DNA of 64,000 nucleotides. Source: Glossina fuscipes. Lineage: Eukaryota > Arthropoda > Insecta > Diptera > Glossinidae. Shown here one piece after another: positions 52,780 to 63,832 of this stretch (the stretch's first letter is position 1; every line of letters starts with the position of its first letter). The stretch lies in assembly GCF_014805625.2 (NCBI RefSeq), contig NW_023998436.1:1202900-1266899 (forward strand). Direction: 5' to 3'. The translations under genes were made by a program, and so were the position numbers. The notes under the pieces were generated by a model. It was not told the origin of the DNA. It did no database searches and was given only the letters and a program-made list of their open reading frames with translations.

Positions 52780-53462
52780 ATGAAATCATCTCTCCGGAAA
52801 ATGCATTCAAATCGAGCACAGATCCAGATATTTATACCATTAAAGTATTAGGCGATAGAGATAATCAATCAAACCAAAAAACCAAAGGAAGACTGAAGAA
52901 AGCGAATGCCGGCCGTATATGTGATTATATGTGATTATTACAAACATAAGAACGTGCTTACTACCTACTCTTTCCTTGGTATATTAAAATCCAAAACTAA
53001 AAAAATGTAGGCATACATTACCAAAGTACCGTTTGTTTTCATTAATAGTTATTTCAATTCAATTCAAAACGTGGCCGGGCTGTTGGTGTTTCCCTTGCTG
53101 CTGCGGGCCTGGGCCAAGTTTTTATTCTACATATCGTACGTTATTTTTGAATCATTACGGGCTATGGTGGAATCAAATGCAAGGAATCAAATTCTTCTTT
53201 ACACCAGTGTGGAAGAACTTAATATACGTATGGTAAGTTTGGTCTTCAGAAATTTTCGTTTTTTTGATTCACATGATATAATTTATAAAATTCATTTGCT
53301 CCTATTTCACTAGATATAAATGATATGGAGCTGGTCGGTGTAAGCCTGAAGAAGCCCGAAGACGTGACTGTAGAAAGAGAATTTGAGAAAATCAAAAAGC
53401 TTAACATTGAAAATTGGGAGAATATTAGAGAACCGAGACCGTGGGAAGAGAACGTAGATTAA
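52780..53462 (+). CDS. Unidentified spliced gene, last three exons
   Basis: Three segments join in frame: 52780-52930 (donor AT|GTGATT), 53049-53227 (acceptor TTTCATTAATAG, donor AC|GTATGG) and 53314-53462 (acceptor TTTCACTAG), ending GTAGATTAA. Phases agree at both junctions and the product is about 159 residues. It has a polar start (SPENAFKSSTDPDIYTIKVL), a basic patch (QKTKGRLKKANAGR), a hydrophobic stretch that could span a membrane (VAGLLVFPLLLRAWAKFLFY), and a charged end (EKIKKLNIENWENIREPRPW). I do not recognise the family. The first exon with a start codon is missing, and the first acceptor (acaataag) lacks a close pyrimidine tract. It may be a fast-evolving gene or a decayed one. 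Confidence 0.45.
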
Positions 53463-53592
53463 CTTATTTTGTTGCAATAATGTGTAAGTTGCAGAGTAAA
53501 AGAATCGTGAGATGACTTCAAAGATACGGATTAACTTAAATTTTCTCATTCGTTTAATGCTTTGAATATAATTTTTAATTGTAATTGTATGC

Positions 53593-53652
53593 ATTATTAT
53601 TATTATAATTAAATCAGCTAGAGAAATAAATTCAAAGATTAAAGTTTTGAAG
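53593..53652 (-). mobile_element. SINE 3'-tail fragment, copy S5
   Basis: Reads ATT repeats, then 'agagaaataaattcaaagat' and 'taaagttttgaag', corresponding to the reversed body end of S2/S3. The tRNA-like head is absent. Confidence 0.45.
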
Positions 53653-53718
53653 AAGTCCACTGTTATCAAATGGAATGAAAGATTCATGATGCCTTTTCAA
53701 TCTTCTTATTTTATTGTA

Positions 53719-53945
53719 GATTTTTTGGTACAGGTTTTCTTCTTGTTTTTCAGTTTTTTGGTGTAGGTTTTTATTTTTTTGGTTTAGGTTTTCTTCTTCT
53801 TCTTTAGTTTTTTGGTGTAGATGTACTTCTTCTTTTCTAGCTTTTTTGGTATAGGTTTTTAGTTTTTTGTGTAGGTTTTCTTCTTCTTTTTTACTTCTCG
53901 TTTCTTTGATGTACATTTTCTTCTTCTTTTTTAGTTTTTTGATTG
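53719..53945. repeat. Minisatellite, TTCTTCTT/TTTTTTGGTGTAGG units
   Basis: At least six imperfect units of about 30-36 bp share 'ttttttggtgtaggtttt' and a TTC-rich connector. On the minus strand the frame yields Lys/Glu/Asn/His-rich repeats such as KTKEEEENLNQKN. Confidence 0.75.
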
Positions 53946-54873
53946 AACATATGGCCGCGACTTTACTAATTCCAATTTCTCTTCCGAGGCTGAGAAAAAA
54001 GCGTGACCGTGTTTTGAACACATGCATACATATATACATATATATATATATATGCAAATTAAATAGATTTTAAAGTTTTTTAAGTAAATTTTACTTTCAG
54101 CAATAGAATGGTGGTCTCAGAAAATATAAAAACGAAAAAACTTAACAAAGTATTCAAATAAATGAAAAAGTTTAAAAGGAAATGAACAACTTTTACCGCA
54201 TAAAATAATTTATAACTTTTATTTACATGGCTGTCTACGGAATAAATTTATGTGCTTCAATAACTCTTCCACTAATTAATCTAATTTCTTAAAAAGAAAT
54301 GCAATTTTAGGATAATTAGTGAAATGAATTTTTCAGATCCTTTTATATATAAAAATATAGGTAGGCATATGTATGTATGTTTTTTTTTGTCTCTTTTCAT
54401 CATCTCATCATTTATTATATTATTTATTTTTTATTATTATTATAATTATCTTATTACCTTATATTTCTATATTTTGCAATGCATTCCGTCCCCAAATACA
54501 GACTCGCTGTTTCATTTCTTTCCCAATTGTCACCAAATTCAGACTCGCTTTTTCAATGCAACAGTTGTTCCCGTTGCATAGCCTGAATTAGCTGAATAAC
54601 AATTTTGATATATTATTCAATCAAAGGGGAAAGACCCGATGTCAATTTGTATGGTAACACTAGCCCATAAACCGGTAAAAAAAAAAATTTGCTTAATCAT
54701 AGAGAATTGTTCTATTATTGTAATTCCATAAGTCGACGAACAATTGCATTCTTATCGAGAAAGGATTAGATAACGTTTAGTGCAGTGAGTAAATATAGAC
54801 GGCATTCATATATAATTAATTTATTTTAAACATTTATATAGGAAAGTACAGTTTTTGTTCGGCAGCAAGCATC

Positions 54874-56337
54874 ATGAAATTTTCAAGCTTTACAATAAGA
54901 ATTTTCGCAATACTTTTCTGTGTGAAACAAATTAATTGCGCGGAGAAAAATACGAAAGCTAGATATCGCAAGAGTTTTATAAATCCCTATCCGAGATTTA
55001 AAGCACACTATGACAAAGGTGACCCGGGAGAGCCATTGTTCTTAACTCCTTTGATAGCAGATCCTAAATGGACTAAAGAGATGATAAGAAATATTTCCAG
55101 GGTAAACCATAAAGATTTTGAAGATATTGAAAGCTATTCCGGTTACTTGACTGTTGATCCCAATTACAATTCAAATATGTTCTTCTGGTATTTTCCTTCT
55201 GAAGAGGATCCTGCTTATTCCCCAGTCGTTTTATGGCTGCAAGGTGGTCCCGGCGCTTCTTCTTTGTTTGGATTATTCGCTGAAAATGGACCTTTCGAAT
55301 TTAATGAAGATGGCGAATTGGGGAAACGTAATTACACCTGGAGTAAGACGCACAATCTTATATACATAGATAACCCTGTCGGAACTGGTTTCAGTTTTAC
55401 CGATCACGAAGAAGGCTATGCTCGTAACGAGAAAACTGTGGGTCACAATCTGCACGAAGCCGTACAACAATTATATGAAATATTCGAATGGAGCGGAAAT
55501 TCCGATTTTTGGATTGCGGGCGAATCGTACGCTGGTAAATACGTTCCAGCTTTAGCGTATCATATTCATAAGGTGCAAAATTCAATTGACACAAGAACTA
55601 TTATTCCTTTAAAAGGGATGGCCATAGGAAATGGCCTTTCCGATCCTATCCATCAATTGCAGTATGGTGATTACTTGTATCAATTGGGTTTAATTGATGA
55701 ACATGGTCTTATAGAATTTAACGAAGCTGAGAAAAAAGGAAAAGATTGCATAGCCACGCATAAAATGGATTGTGCTTTCGAAGTTTTCGATAACCTTCTG
55801 AATGGAGACATGACAAATGGTTCATTGTTTCACAATTTAACTGGTTTCAATTACTATTATAACTATTTGCGCACTAAAGAAGACAACAGAACTCATGCGT
55901 TGGGCACTTTTTTGCAGTCTTCTACTGTCCGCAAAGCAATTCACGTTGGAAATATGACATTTCACGACATCGATACAATAAATAAAGTAGAAATCCATCT
56001 GAAGGAAGATATCATGGATACTGTGGCACCTTGGATTAGTGAGCTCTTGAATACGTATATCGTGTGCATTTATAATGGTCAATTGGATATAATCGTCGCA
56101 TATCCCTTGACTAGAAATTATTTGCAACATTTGAAGTACAAAGATGCCAATTTATATAAAATAGCCACTCGAGAGGTTTGGCGTATGGAGGATGGAGAGA
56201 TTGCCGGTTACGCTAAACATGCTGGTAATCTTATTGAAATCATGGTGCGCAACGCTGGTCACATGGCTCCCGCAGACCAACCCAAGTGGATGTATTTTCT
56301 GATAGATCATTTAACGCACTACAAAAAGTTCAATTAA
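54874..56337 (+). CDS. CPVL: Serine carboxypeptidase, S10 family, CPVL type, intronless
   Basis: A single 487-codon frame. A signal peptide (MKFSSFTIRIFAILFCVKQI, cleavage near 22) points to secretion or the lysosome. Family motifs are WLQGGPGASS (121-130, oxyanion hole), GESYAGKYVP (216-225) with nucleophile Ser218, NGQLDIIV (401-408) with Asp405, and AGHMAPADQP (461-470) with His463, so the triad is complete. S10 enzymes remove single residues from peptide C-termini at acidic pH. In mosquitoes a related vitellogenic carboxypeptidase is expressed in egg-making females. Several N-glycosylation sequons are present (for example NIS, NYT). It lacks introns, unlike many animal CPVL genes. An AATAAA directly follows the stop, so the 3' UTR may be very short. 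Confidence 0.95.
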   Translation: MKFSSFTIRIFAILFCVKQINCAEKNTKARYRKSFINPYPRFKAHYDKGDPGEPLFLTPLIADPKWTKEMIRNISRVNHKDFEDIESYSGYLTVDPNYNSNMFFWYFPSEEDPAYSPVVLWLQGGPGASSLFGLFAENGPFEFNEDGELGKRNYTWSKTHNLIYIDNPVGTGFSFTDHEEGYARNEKTVGHNLHEAVQQLYEIFEWSGNSDFWIAGESYAGKYVPALAYHIHKVQNSIDTRTIIPLKGMAIGNGLSDPIHQLQYGDYLYQLGLIDEHGLIEFNEAEKKGKDCIATHKMDCAFEVFDNLLNGDMTNGSLFHNLTGFNYYYNYLRTKEDNRTHALGTFLQSSTVRKAIHVGNMTFHDIDTINKVEIHLKEDIMDTVAPWISELLNTYIVCIYNGQLDIIVAYPLTRNYLQHLKYKDANLYKIATREVWRMEDGEIAGYAKHAGNLIEIMVRNAGHMAPADQPKWMYFLIDHLTHYKKFN

Positions 56338-56343
56338 AATAAA
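56338..56343 (+). terminator. Poly(A) signal of the carboxypeptidase gene
   Basis: AATAAA begins at the base right after the TAA stop. The 97-bp space to MRM2 leaves little room for a longer 3' UTR. Confidence 0.6.
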
Positions 56344-56402
56344 CTTTAATCCTCCTTTATGGTTCCTTGCAAAGGAAACTTATTACCAAACTTGCTTTTG
56401 TA

Positions 56403-56408
56403 TTTATT
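56403..56408 (-). terminator. Poly(A) signal of MRM2
   Basis: Minus-strand AATAAA, about 38 nt beyond the MRM2 stop. Confidence 0.55.
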
Positions 56409-56445
56409 AAAATCTAAAAATATTGTAAGAATTTAAAATTGAAAG

Positions 56446-57284
56446 CTACGACTTTCCACGATTCGATTCGAAATGATTTGCAACGTGGTCTATGCCTTTA
56501 TAATTGCGAGCCAACAGAAAATGTTCAGATGAATCACCTCTACTCGCTCGAGGCTTAACGCGTTTCACATTCGCGTAGAAACGCTCCAAGTCTTTTTCCA
56601 ACTTTGGTACATCAGCGTTATCCCAGACTTTCATCAATAAGTTAGCCTGAGTCGATGACATAGCTAAAGCAAACTTTAGAACTGCGTAGCATAAATTAAT
56701 AATATTTTCCTGGTCTATCATCTTAACTCCGGTGGCATTAGGAGCCATATCCGATAGCACACAATTTACTCGTTTTCCATCCAATGCCTTTTTTAAACGT
56801 AACTGCGACTCCGTTTTAGTAAAATCCATGCCTCCAAGTATAGTGGCTCCCTTTAATTCATAAAATGATTTTAACTCCCACACATAAAAATGTTAGATAT
56901 TAATCAAACGTTACTTACCGTTACGGGATGTATGTGCAAGAGGTCAATACTAAAAACTGCTCCCAAAGGTTTATTGTCAACTTTCCCATTTGCATTGCAA
57001 CGTTCAGCTGCTACTTGTGTCCAACTACCAGGTGCGGCTCCACAATCGATTATGATGTTTCCTGGTGAGATTATCTTATACTTATCATCGATTTCCAACA
57101 ATTTGAATGCGCTGCGGCAGCGATAATTCATCATGCGCGCCTTTTCCACATAAGGATCAGCCAATTGCCGCAATAACCATTCTTGAGAGCTTTTACTTTT
57201 ACCTTTTAAATTAGATGGAATTTGCTTAGCATTTAACTGATGCCAACTACAACTTAATGAACGTTGGAAAGATTTCCTATGCAT
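56446..57284 (-). CDS. MRM2: FtsJ/MRM2-type rRNA 2'-O-methyltransferase, probably mitochondrial
   Basis: Two exons: 57284-56919 and 56850-56446, intron 68 nt (GTAAGT..TTAAAG). The product is 256 residues. The N-terminus is basic with few acids, fitting a mitochondrial presequence. The S-adenosylmethionine site is IIIDCGAAPGSW (77-88), and the FtsJ catalytic tetrad K-D-K-E is complete: Lys61, Asp156, Lys196, Glu231. MRM2 methylates the large mitochondrial rRNA at a conserved uridine of the A loop. An alternative acceptor after TGGGAG would give a 44-nt intron and eight extra residues; I prefer the longer intron because GATILGGMDFT then aligns with the family. It shares a 435-bp divergent region with TMEM256. 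Confidence 0.93.
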
Positions 57285-57719
57285 TTTAATTAAAAGTTGG
57301 TTTACGTTTACGTGAACATTCCCAATAACAAGGCACAGCTGATTTTAATGAAGAAGAACTTTGATTATAAGCGAATTCATTGACTATTCTTTCGTTAAAA
57401 TGTTAAAATTAATAAAAAAAATTAAGAGAAACTTCACATTAATTAAATATAGTTTTATAATAAATAAATAATTAATAACAAATATACCCTAACTTTATTA
57501 ACGCATAAGAACATCAGGTTCACTCCTTATTTACACATCGCAGCGAATTGCTGAGTAACAAAAGAAGAAGAAGAAATTTTTTCGACATTCATAAATAAAT
57601 ATATTGTTTCAATCGGTTTGGTGCATCTAACCTTAAAAACAGAAAAAAAGTAAATACTATCATTGTTTAAATTATTTACGGTTTGTTTCTGAGCTTGAAA
57701 AGGACCTTAATTGGATAAA
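57285..57719. promoter_or_regulatory. Divergent promoter region of MRM2 and TMEM256
   Basis: Only 435 bp lie between the two start codons on opposite strands, so the genes probably share a bidirectional promoter. No TATA box or named element is evident. Confidence 0.5.
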
Positions 57720-59789
57720 ATGACTTGGGGTGATGCTTTACACTATCTAGCCATAGGAAATCCTATTAGTCAAGCACTTGTCACAACAACATCGGCTGTT
57801 TTAAAAGAATCTGTAAATTTCTACATTTTTTTAATTAAAAATAAATTGATACTGGAATATGGCATATCTTTTCCTAGGGCATAAAACCAAAGCAACAAAG
57901 TTTACCATTACCTCCAGCGAAACCTTTAAAGTTGTGGGAAATTGCTGGTGTTGGGTATAATTTCGTTCGATTGGCTGGATTAAGCGGCACTGCTGCAGTT
58001 ATAATGGGTGCATATGCAAAGCATTGTCTGAGTAACATTAGTGATCCAAGTGTTAAAATGGAAGCCAAAAATGTGTTCGATACAGCTAATCGTTTTCATT
58101 TCTTGCATTCGATTGTTCTATTAGCCACGCCTCTAACACGTCGGCCTGTTTTGGTAAGTTCCAAAAGAATGGTTCTTGATTTTGCGTCTAAGAAAAGTGT
58201 GTATGTTGAAGCAGAGAAACATTCTCATCTAAATTTTTGATTTACCCCTGTTGTATTGACCTTTCAATATTTATAATGCGTTAATAGCAAATCTCTTTGG
58301 ATATTAAAAACTGAGACCAACGTTGTGTTCAGTTCGAGAAAGTCAAATGAAAGCCCTTTCCGGATGTGTTGTTACATTTGGTTTAAGACTTTCATTTTCT
58401 TTTATCGATTGTGTACACTCTTGAGTTTTGGAAATGGCAGAATTCAACAAAATTATACTCGGATAATGGTGCTGTGTTTCGCTAAGGATTTTTGCAGAAT
58501 TTTTAATATTTCCGTGCTGTCCATATTTATTTTAGAGTAAACGATTTGTTGGGCAGATAATATATTTTCATGTCAGGAATGCACAAAATAATTTTAAATA
58601 TTCTGCCTTGTTTATCTTAGGATTAATTAGCATAAATTTTCTACATACATCTTCTTGACTGACGGAATGATTACGGCCAGGAAAGTGACAATAACCATTA
58701 TACAGTTTCAAACATGACAAACTGAGTGTATTCCTATCGTTCGGGGCTGGGTATAAAATCCGCCCAAAGACAGTTGAACGAGAGATGAGTTTACTTTGTT
58801 GTTGACATGATTCGAAATTTTGTCTAAAGCTTGAGTTATCATGATGTAATAATCTGTAAGAGGATTGCCTTGTGATACTTTCAGTTCCCATTATTTGGTG
58901 GAATGGACTTCTCAGTGATATTTATTTCTGCCTAAAATAACTTACAATCACAGTTCACTGGCAGTGCGCCCAACAAGTTTAAAAATGAAATAATTTATTA
59001 GTTTTTTTTTTATGATTTATTTATTTAGTTTCTCTAATTTTGTAACTACTTACTAACTACTACTTAAAAATTTGATCTCATATATAATAATTGACTCTTT
59101 CATATAAAGTGAAGTTTTGTTGATAAAGCATTTCTTTTTCATTTTTGTTTTGATATTCTTAAACTATTGTACTTTCCTTTTATGATTATCTTTTCCTAAA
59201 ATTTGAGAGAACATTATTATCTCGTTTGTTTCAATATTTAATACGTTTTTTATATTTTTATTTTATTTATTTTTTGTTCTAATAACAACCCCTAGATAAG
59301 ATTTCAGTTACATTTTTCTCTATCAGTTAAAATATAATTAATTCATTTGTTTTTTGTTTTTTTTAAAGTAAGCTTTAGAATTGGTTTAACATTTTAAATG
59401 CATTCAGTTGGAATATTAAAAAAAAAAAAAAATTATTAAAACGTTTATATTGAATAGGTTCGTTTTTTTTTACTCTCAGTTAAGCTTCAAGGGTTTACAA
59501 AGTATTAAAGGTATTGCATTATTTATACTATTTATCAATTAATTAAAGCTTTTTTGTGCACAAAAAATTGTTGACTTGTTTGGTTTTGATTCATTTGCTT
59601 GTTGTTGTTTTTTTTATATGTTTCTTCTTTTTTCAATTTTTATAGACTGGTTCTCTAATGGCAGCTGGTACTTTTCTATTTAGTGGGCCCATGTATTATC
59701 GAGCATTGACTGGCGATAAAACTTACATACAAGTGGCCACGTGTGGCGGCTTTTGTTTAATAGCTGCCTGGTTATCATTAATTTTCTAA
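57720..59789 (+). CDS. TMEM256: Transmembrane protein 256 homologue (DUF423 family)
   Basis: Three exons: 57720-57812, 57878-58153, 59646-59789, all phase 0, giving 170 residues. The body shows the family pattern: RLAGLSGTAAVIMGAYAKHC (about 57-76), then NVFDTANRFHFLHSIVLLAT, then a last exon with TGSLMAAGTFLFSGPMYYRA and GFCLIAAWLSLIF. Three or four hydrophobic spans are visible. DUF423/TMEM256 proteins are small membrane proteins of unknown molecular role; some bacterial members are called YgdD. Exon 1 encodes a poorly conserved leader. The large intron 2 (58154-59645, about 1.5 kb) has T-rich sequence and no recognised element. Confidence 0.92.
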
Positions 59790-62370
59790 ACAGAAAAATT
59801 TAATTATAAAATTAATTTATCTTGTTATGAATATTATGTAGAATAATCGAACATTTCTTTAACAATATGTTCAGCAAAACAAAAAAAAAAGTAGAAAAAA
59901 ATGTAAACAAAAACTTTATTCGCTAACTTTGCCATCCACCAGATAAGGTAAATATTATATATATGTAAAATTTAGGTTTTTTTTTGTTTTTTTTTTTTCT
60001 TTTATTAACTGCAATATCTAAATGATTTCAAGAAGTAGTCGTTCCGAACAGCAGTATTTTGGTGTCTTATAGAGTGTGTAAATAATTTCTCCACTAATTT
60101 ATATCGAAAGGTCAATTGCGAGCGGAACGGAAGTGGAACGGAAGTGTGATCCAGGTCATCAAAATCTAATGTAAGCGCAATTTTTGAAGCATACGCTTAT
60201 CCGTATTTGATAAATTGGGCTAAGCCGCCTTTTAGCTTACATGCGCAGGATTGCAAGGAACCAAATGCATGCAATTGTATGCAATAGAAAAGCAAACCAA
60301 AGGTTACTTTTTGGTGTAAACACTATATCCTGACTTATGTTGAACGTATTCATGGAAGCAACACTCACAACTTAGTCAGCTTGCAGTTATACTAGATCAG
60401 CAAATCAAAACATATTCACAATGTTACTTCTGGTATAAACACTATATTCTGACTCATATTGGACATCTTCATCAAAGCGACACTTCAACTTAATCTGATG
60501 ATTAATTATGATTAATTAAAACATCGATTGAATCAATATTTATAAAGATATGCAGCAAACGGTAACATGCATACAATTTTATATTTATTATAAAAACATT
60601 TCACCCTAATCCAAACTCTAATATGTGGTCTAAGCCACACTTTTTAGGTAACTAGCATGCATATGGTGTCTACGCTGTAAGCAATAATAAGCTACAGTTA
60701 ATTACAAGCAATTGTGTTGCCTAAACTTATCTACTAAAAGGGATAAAGATCAGGGTATAGTGTTTATAAACAATGAAGTATATTGTATATAGACTTCGCC
60801 ATGTTTTAAATGTCATAAGTTATTATTAGCAATATAAAGAAAATATTTCGATTTGTTTCTAACGATTGTTTTCCAATATTTAAATTGTTGTGGGCGTGTC
60901 ACATTAATATTTGGTATTCTAATAAGAGACAAACTGAAAGAATAAGTTCACTGCAGGAGTTTATCAACTAAAAGTAGTAATAGGTAAACACGTTGATGCT
61001 TATTTTAAAATTAGTGAGTGCTCCCAAAAATACTCTTCTTTTTTTTTTTTTTTTGTATTGTTTTATAATACTAAATTATAGGACTGCTATAGACGTCGTG
61101 TGAACGCCTATAAACGTCATTTATGGCGACGAGTAAATATATATTCCTTGGCGGTGGATATATAAACAGAATGCCATATCTTTTTACAATACTTCATTGA
61201 TAGCCTGATTGTTTTTGTCTTATTTAACATAAATTGGATCTAAGTGCGGGTAAAGAGAGAAGTGCATATTTTTACGAAACGTTTAGAATATTTTCAGGAT
61301 TTTTAACTATTTTAATGATTTTTTTTTTTTTTGTTTTTAGTTTGTTTTACTAAGTCCTCTAATCATAATTTATTATTATAAGGAATCATTTTTGATATTA
61401 TTCCAATAAAATTTACCAAACTAATATATTTGATATTTCAGTTTCAGTAGCAAACTAATCACTAATTACACATAATGATCCTTGATAGTAAGATATCTCT
61501 CAAATACATTACAATCTTTATATAAAACATTGCAATAAAATAATAAGAAGAACATAAACAGCAATTTATAATTATAAAAAAAAAAAAAAAAAAATGTGTT
61601 ACAATTTTTTACATGAAAATATAAAACAAATTTAAAAAGTAATTTATGTTTTTGTTTACTGTTTTTTAGTTTTGTAGTGGTAACGTAAGTCTGGTTTCGT
61701 ATAAACGGAAGCATTATAATAAAACTTAATAACAATGATATTGAAATATATTGATATTGTCGTTTCACTGGAACACATCAAATAATTGAATTTAAGTACA
61801 TTTAATTATATTAATTTTGTTTTTTAATTTTTTTTAATGCTCTAATAATATTTCACACACCTTATCTCATATCGGAATAAATTCTTATGTCAGATCCTTT
61901 AAGGATTACCATCTACATATATATATGTTTTATTATTATTATTATATTTCACATCATATTGTACACAATTCTATTAGCACATGGCCACAAAAACACATTT
62001 AATGCACTTTCGTACAAGTAAATATTGCACTGTACAAAAATTATTACTAAAGATTTACTTACATGCTAAAGTTTCAATTTTATAAAAAGTATTGTTGGGT
62101 TATTTATGTTATTGTCCTGTTAAATGAAGCAATTGTTTGTTTTCACTTTGTTTGTCTTCGTTTGTACCCACCAAACTAAGATCGTTGCTTTGAATTTGAG
62201 AAATTTGAACGGCTGAGCTATAAACTGGTTTTATTTATCTGGCCTGAATGTGTGTGAAAAGAAATTACATTAAATTGGGATAGTTTTCTGGCTTAAAAGT
62301 TTGCAACTGGCCTGAAACTCGACTCATAATAGACTGAGATTTTCAAAGCATTGATAAAATTTAAAAGAAT
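59790..62370. repeat. Non-coding stretch with an imperfect duplication and homopolymers
   Basis: The block 'gttacttt.tggtgtaaacactatatcctgactta' near 60304 recurs near 60422, and the similarity covers about 70 bp at a spacing of about 118 bp. A/T homopolymers lie near 61041, 61320 and 61577. No gene is supported; the minus-strand frame at 61466-61768 is low complexity. Confidence 0.5.
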
Positions 62371-62957
62371 TTTTATACCCCACAGCACTTCTGGAACAAC
62401 GGTATGTTAAGTTGGTGTGGATATATGCAACACAGAGAAGAAATTGAAGTAGGTCCACCGCTTTCTAAATCAAATTAAGTTTGTTTGTCCGTCTGTCCGT
62501 TTTGTTTTCCTATGTTCACCTTGCAGCAATTTTGTAAATACTTAGATGAAATTTGGTACACCGCCTTTTTTTCGCTAAGGATAAAAGCTACTGGAAATGG
62601 GCCGGATTAGACCACTTTCTCGACCTCTTCCCGTTTAACGACTTATTGTAAAAAGTTTATTGTGAAAAGACTTGAAACATACTTTCTGAATCAATTTCAG
62701 CTTGTCTGCCCGTCGGTCCATTTTATCCTCCTATGATTACCTAACAGCGATTTTTTAGATATTTGGATGAAATTTGGTACACTGATATTTTTTGGCCTAA
62801 ACATGAAAGCTACTGAAAATGGTACGAATCAGATCACCTTTTTCGACCGCTTTCCATACAATGACTTATTATGAAAAGCCGTTCGTAAATAACTGCAACG
62901 TGTTGTAGGGCATTTAATGGTGAGCCATGAGTCACTATAGTGTTTTTACTTGTTTTT
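62371..62957 (+). mobile_element. DINE-1-like copy A17
   Basis: A forward copy with clear ends: 'tttataccccacagcacttc' and 'gtgtttttacttgttttt'. The microsatellite GTTTGTCCGTCTGTCCGTTT occurs near 62487, and a second, weaker one (cttgtctgcccgtcggtcc) near 62701. The block 'gatgaaatttggtacac' is also present twice, so the interior is duplicated. The 3' hairpin is GTGA-GCCATGAG-TCAC near 62920-62935. Confidence 0.65.
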
Positions 62958-63799
62958 GTGCTATATTTACATACATACACATGCACATGCATTATACGCA
63001 TTAAATTTACATTCATCTTTAAAATATTCTAAGAGCTTAGGTGGTCGGTAAAGGAAGATTAAATTTCAGCGTAGGCTTCCTTAGTTGTTTTTATGATATG
63101 AAATCGTTTTACATCTAAAACATTGAAATTCGTTTGCAGATTTTAATTTAAAATATTTCTAATATATATGTACATAAAATTTTACTTTTTTTTTTTTTGG
63201 TTTTTCGTACACTTATAAGCATTTTTTTTTGTTTTGTTTTTTTCTTTTTACACTACGTATAGTGTTAGCCTAAAAATTTTGGTTTTGTTGATTCTAAAAA
63301 GAATGTTTTATGTATCTTAACATTTGTCGGATGATTTGTAATCGGCTCCAGTATTTTCAATAAATAATCTTTAAACACCTTAGGCACGGTAACGAACTGT
63401 CAGGAATCTCTTTTCGCTTTCAAATTGTCTTCATGCGCCTGTAGGAGATAATTCCATAAAAGAAAATGATGAAAATAATGAAAATAATGAAAAAATTATA
63501 TTCTTGCTCTCAGTTATAAGTTATAAAATAACAATATTGTCTGTCAAGTTTTAAAGTTTTATTTCAAAATTTAATCCAATAGTGCTTATTCCTATAACAG
63601 ATGGAGTGATAATTAAGTAAAAATTATTAAATCGGATAAGAGTGCAGTTGTCGTCCAGGTATTCGGTTCTTGATATCGAATGCGTACTCGATTCGACAGA
63701 TATTCGCGAGATTGAACAATTCGATTGCTGTTGCATCGATAGAAAATGGAATATTTGCTATATCACTAGTGTTTGAATAACAATATATATGTGCAAGTT
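62958..63799. other. Non-coding stretch
   Basis: T-rich runs lie near 63187-63199 and 63224-63246. The frame at 63551-63736 (minus) has no domain. Nothing else is recognised. Confidence 0.4.
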
Positions 63800-63825
63800 G
63801 TAAGGAAGCGATTCTGCTTCCTTAC
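63800..63825. other. Perfect 10-bp stem hairpin
   Basis: GTAAGGAAGC, loop GATTCT, GCTTCCTTAC. An outer GTGC (63791-63794) and GCAC (63829-63832) can pair across a small internal loop. The 100 bp to its right are GC-rich for this window (tccgtccgcctta, ccgccagtccggtcagtccg). Confidence 0.7.
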
Positions 63826-63832
63826 GACGCAC

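Larger units (their letters stand above)
53463..54873. repeat. Low-complexity region before CPVL
   Basis: Holds a SINE-tail fragment (53593-53652), a minisatellite of about 33-bp units (53719-53945), a (TA)n run near 54030-54054 and T-rich sequence. The long minus-strand frame 53632-54057 is produced by the minisatellite. The CPVL promoter lies at the right end. Confidence 0.55.

Noticed and set aside
53632..54057. Lys/Glu-rich minus-strand frame of 141 codons
   Set aside because: Generated by an in-frame minisatellite and a TA run; no start context or splice support.
56875..56918. 44-nt intron in MRM2
   Set aside because: Shorter than usual for flies; the acceptor at 56851 gives a 68-nt intron and a better family match.
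58568..58891. 107-codon minus-strand frame in the TMEM256 intron
   Set aside because: No domain, no splice signals in support, and an intron location opposite a transcribed gene.
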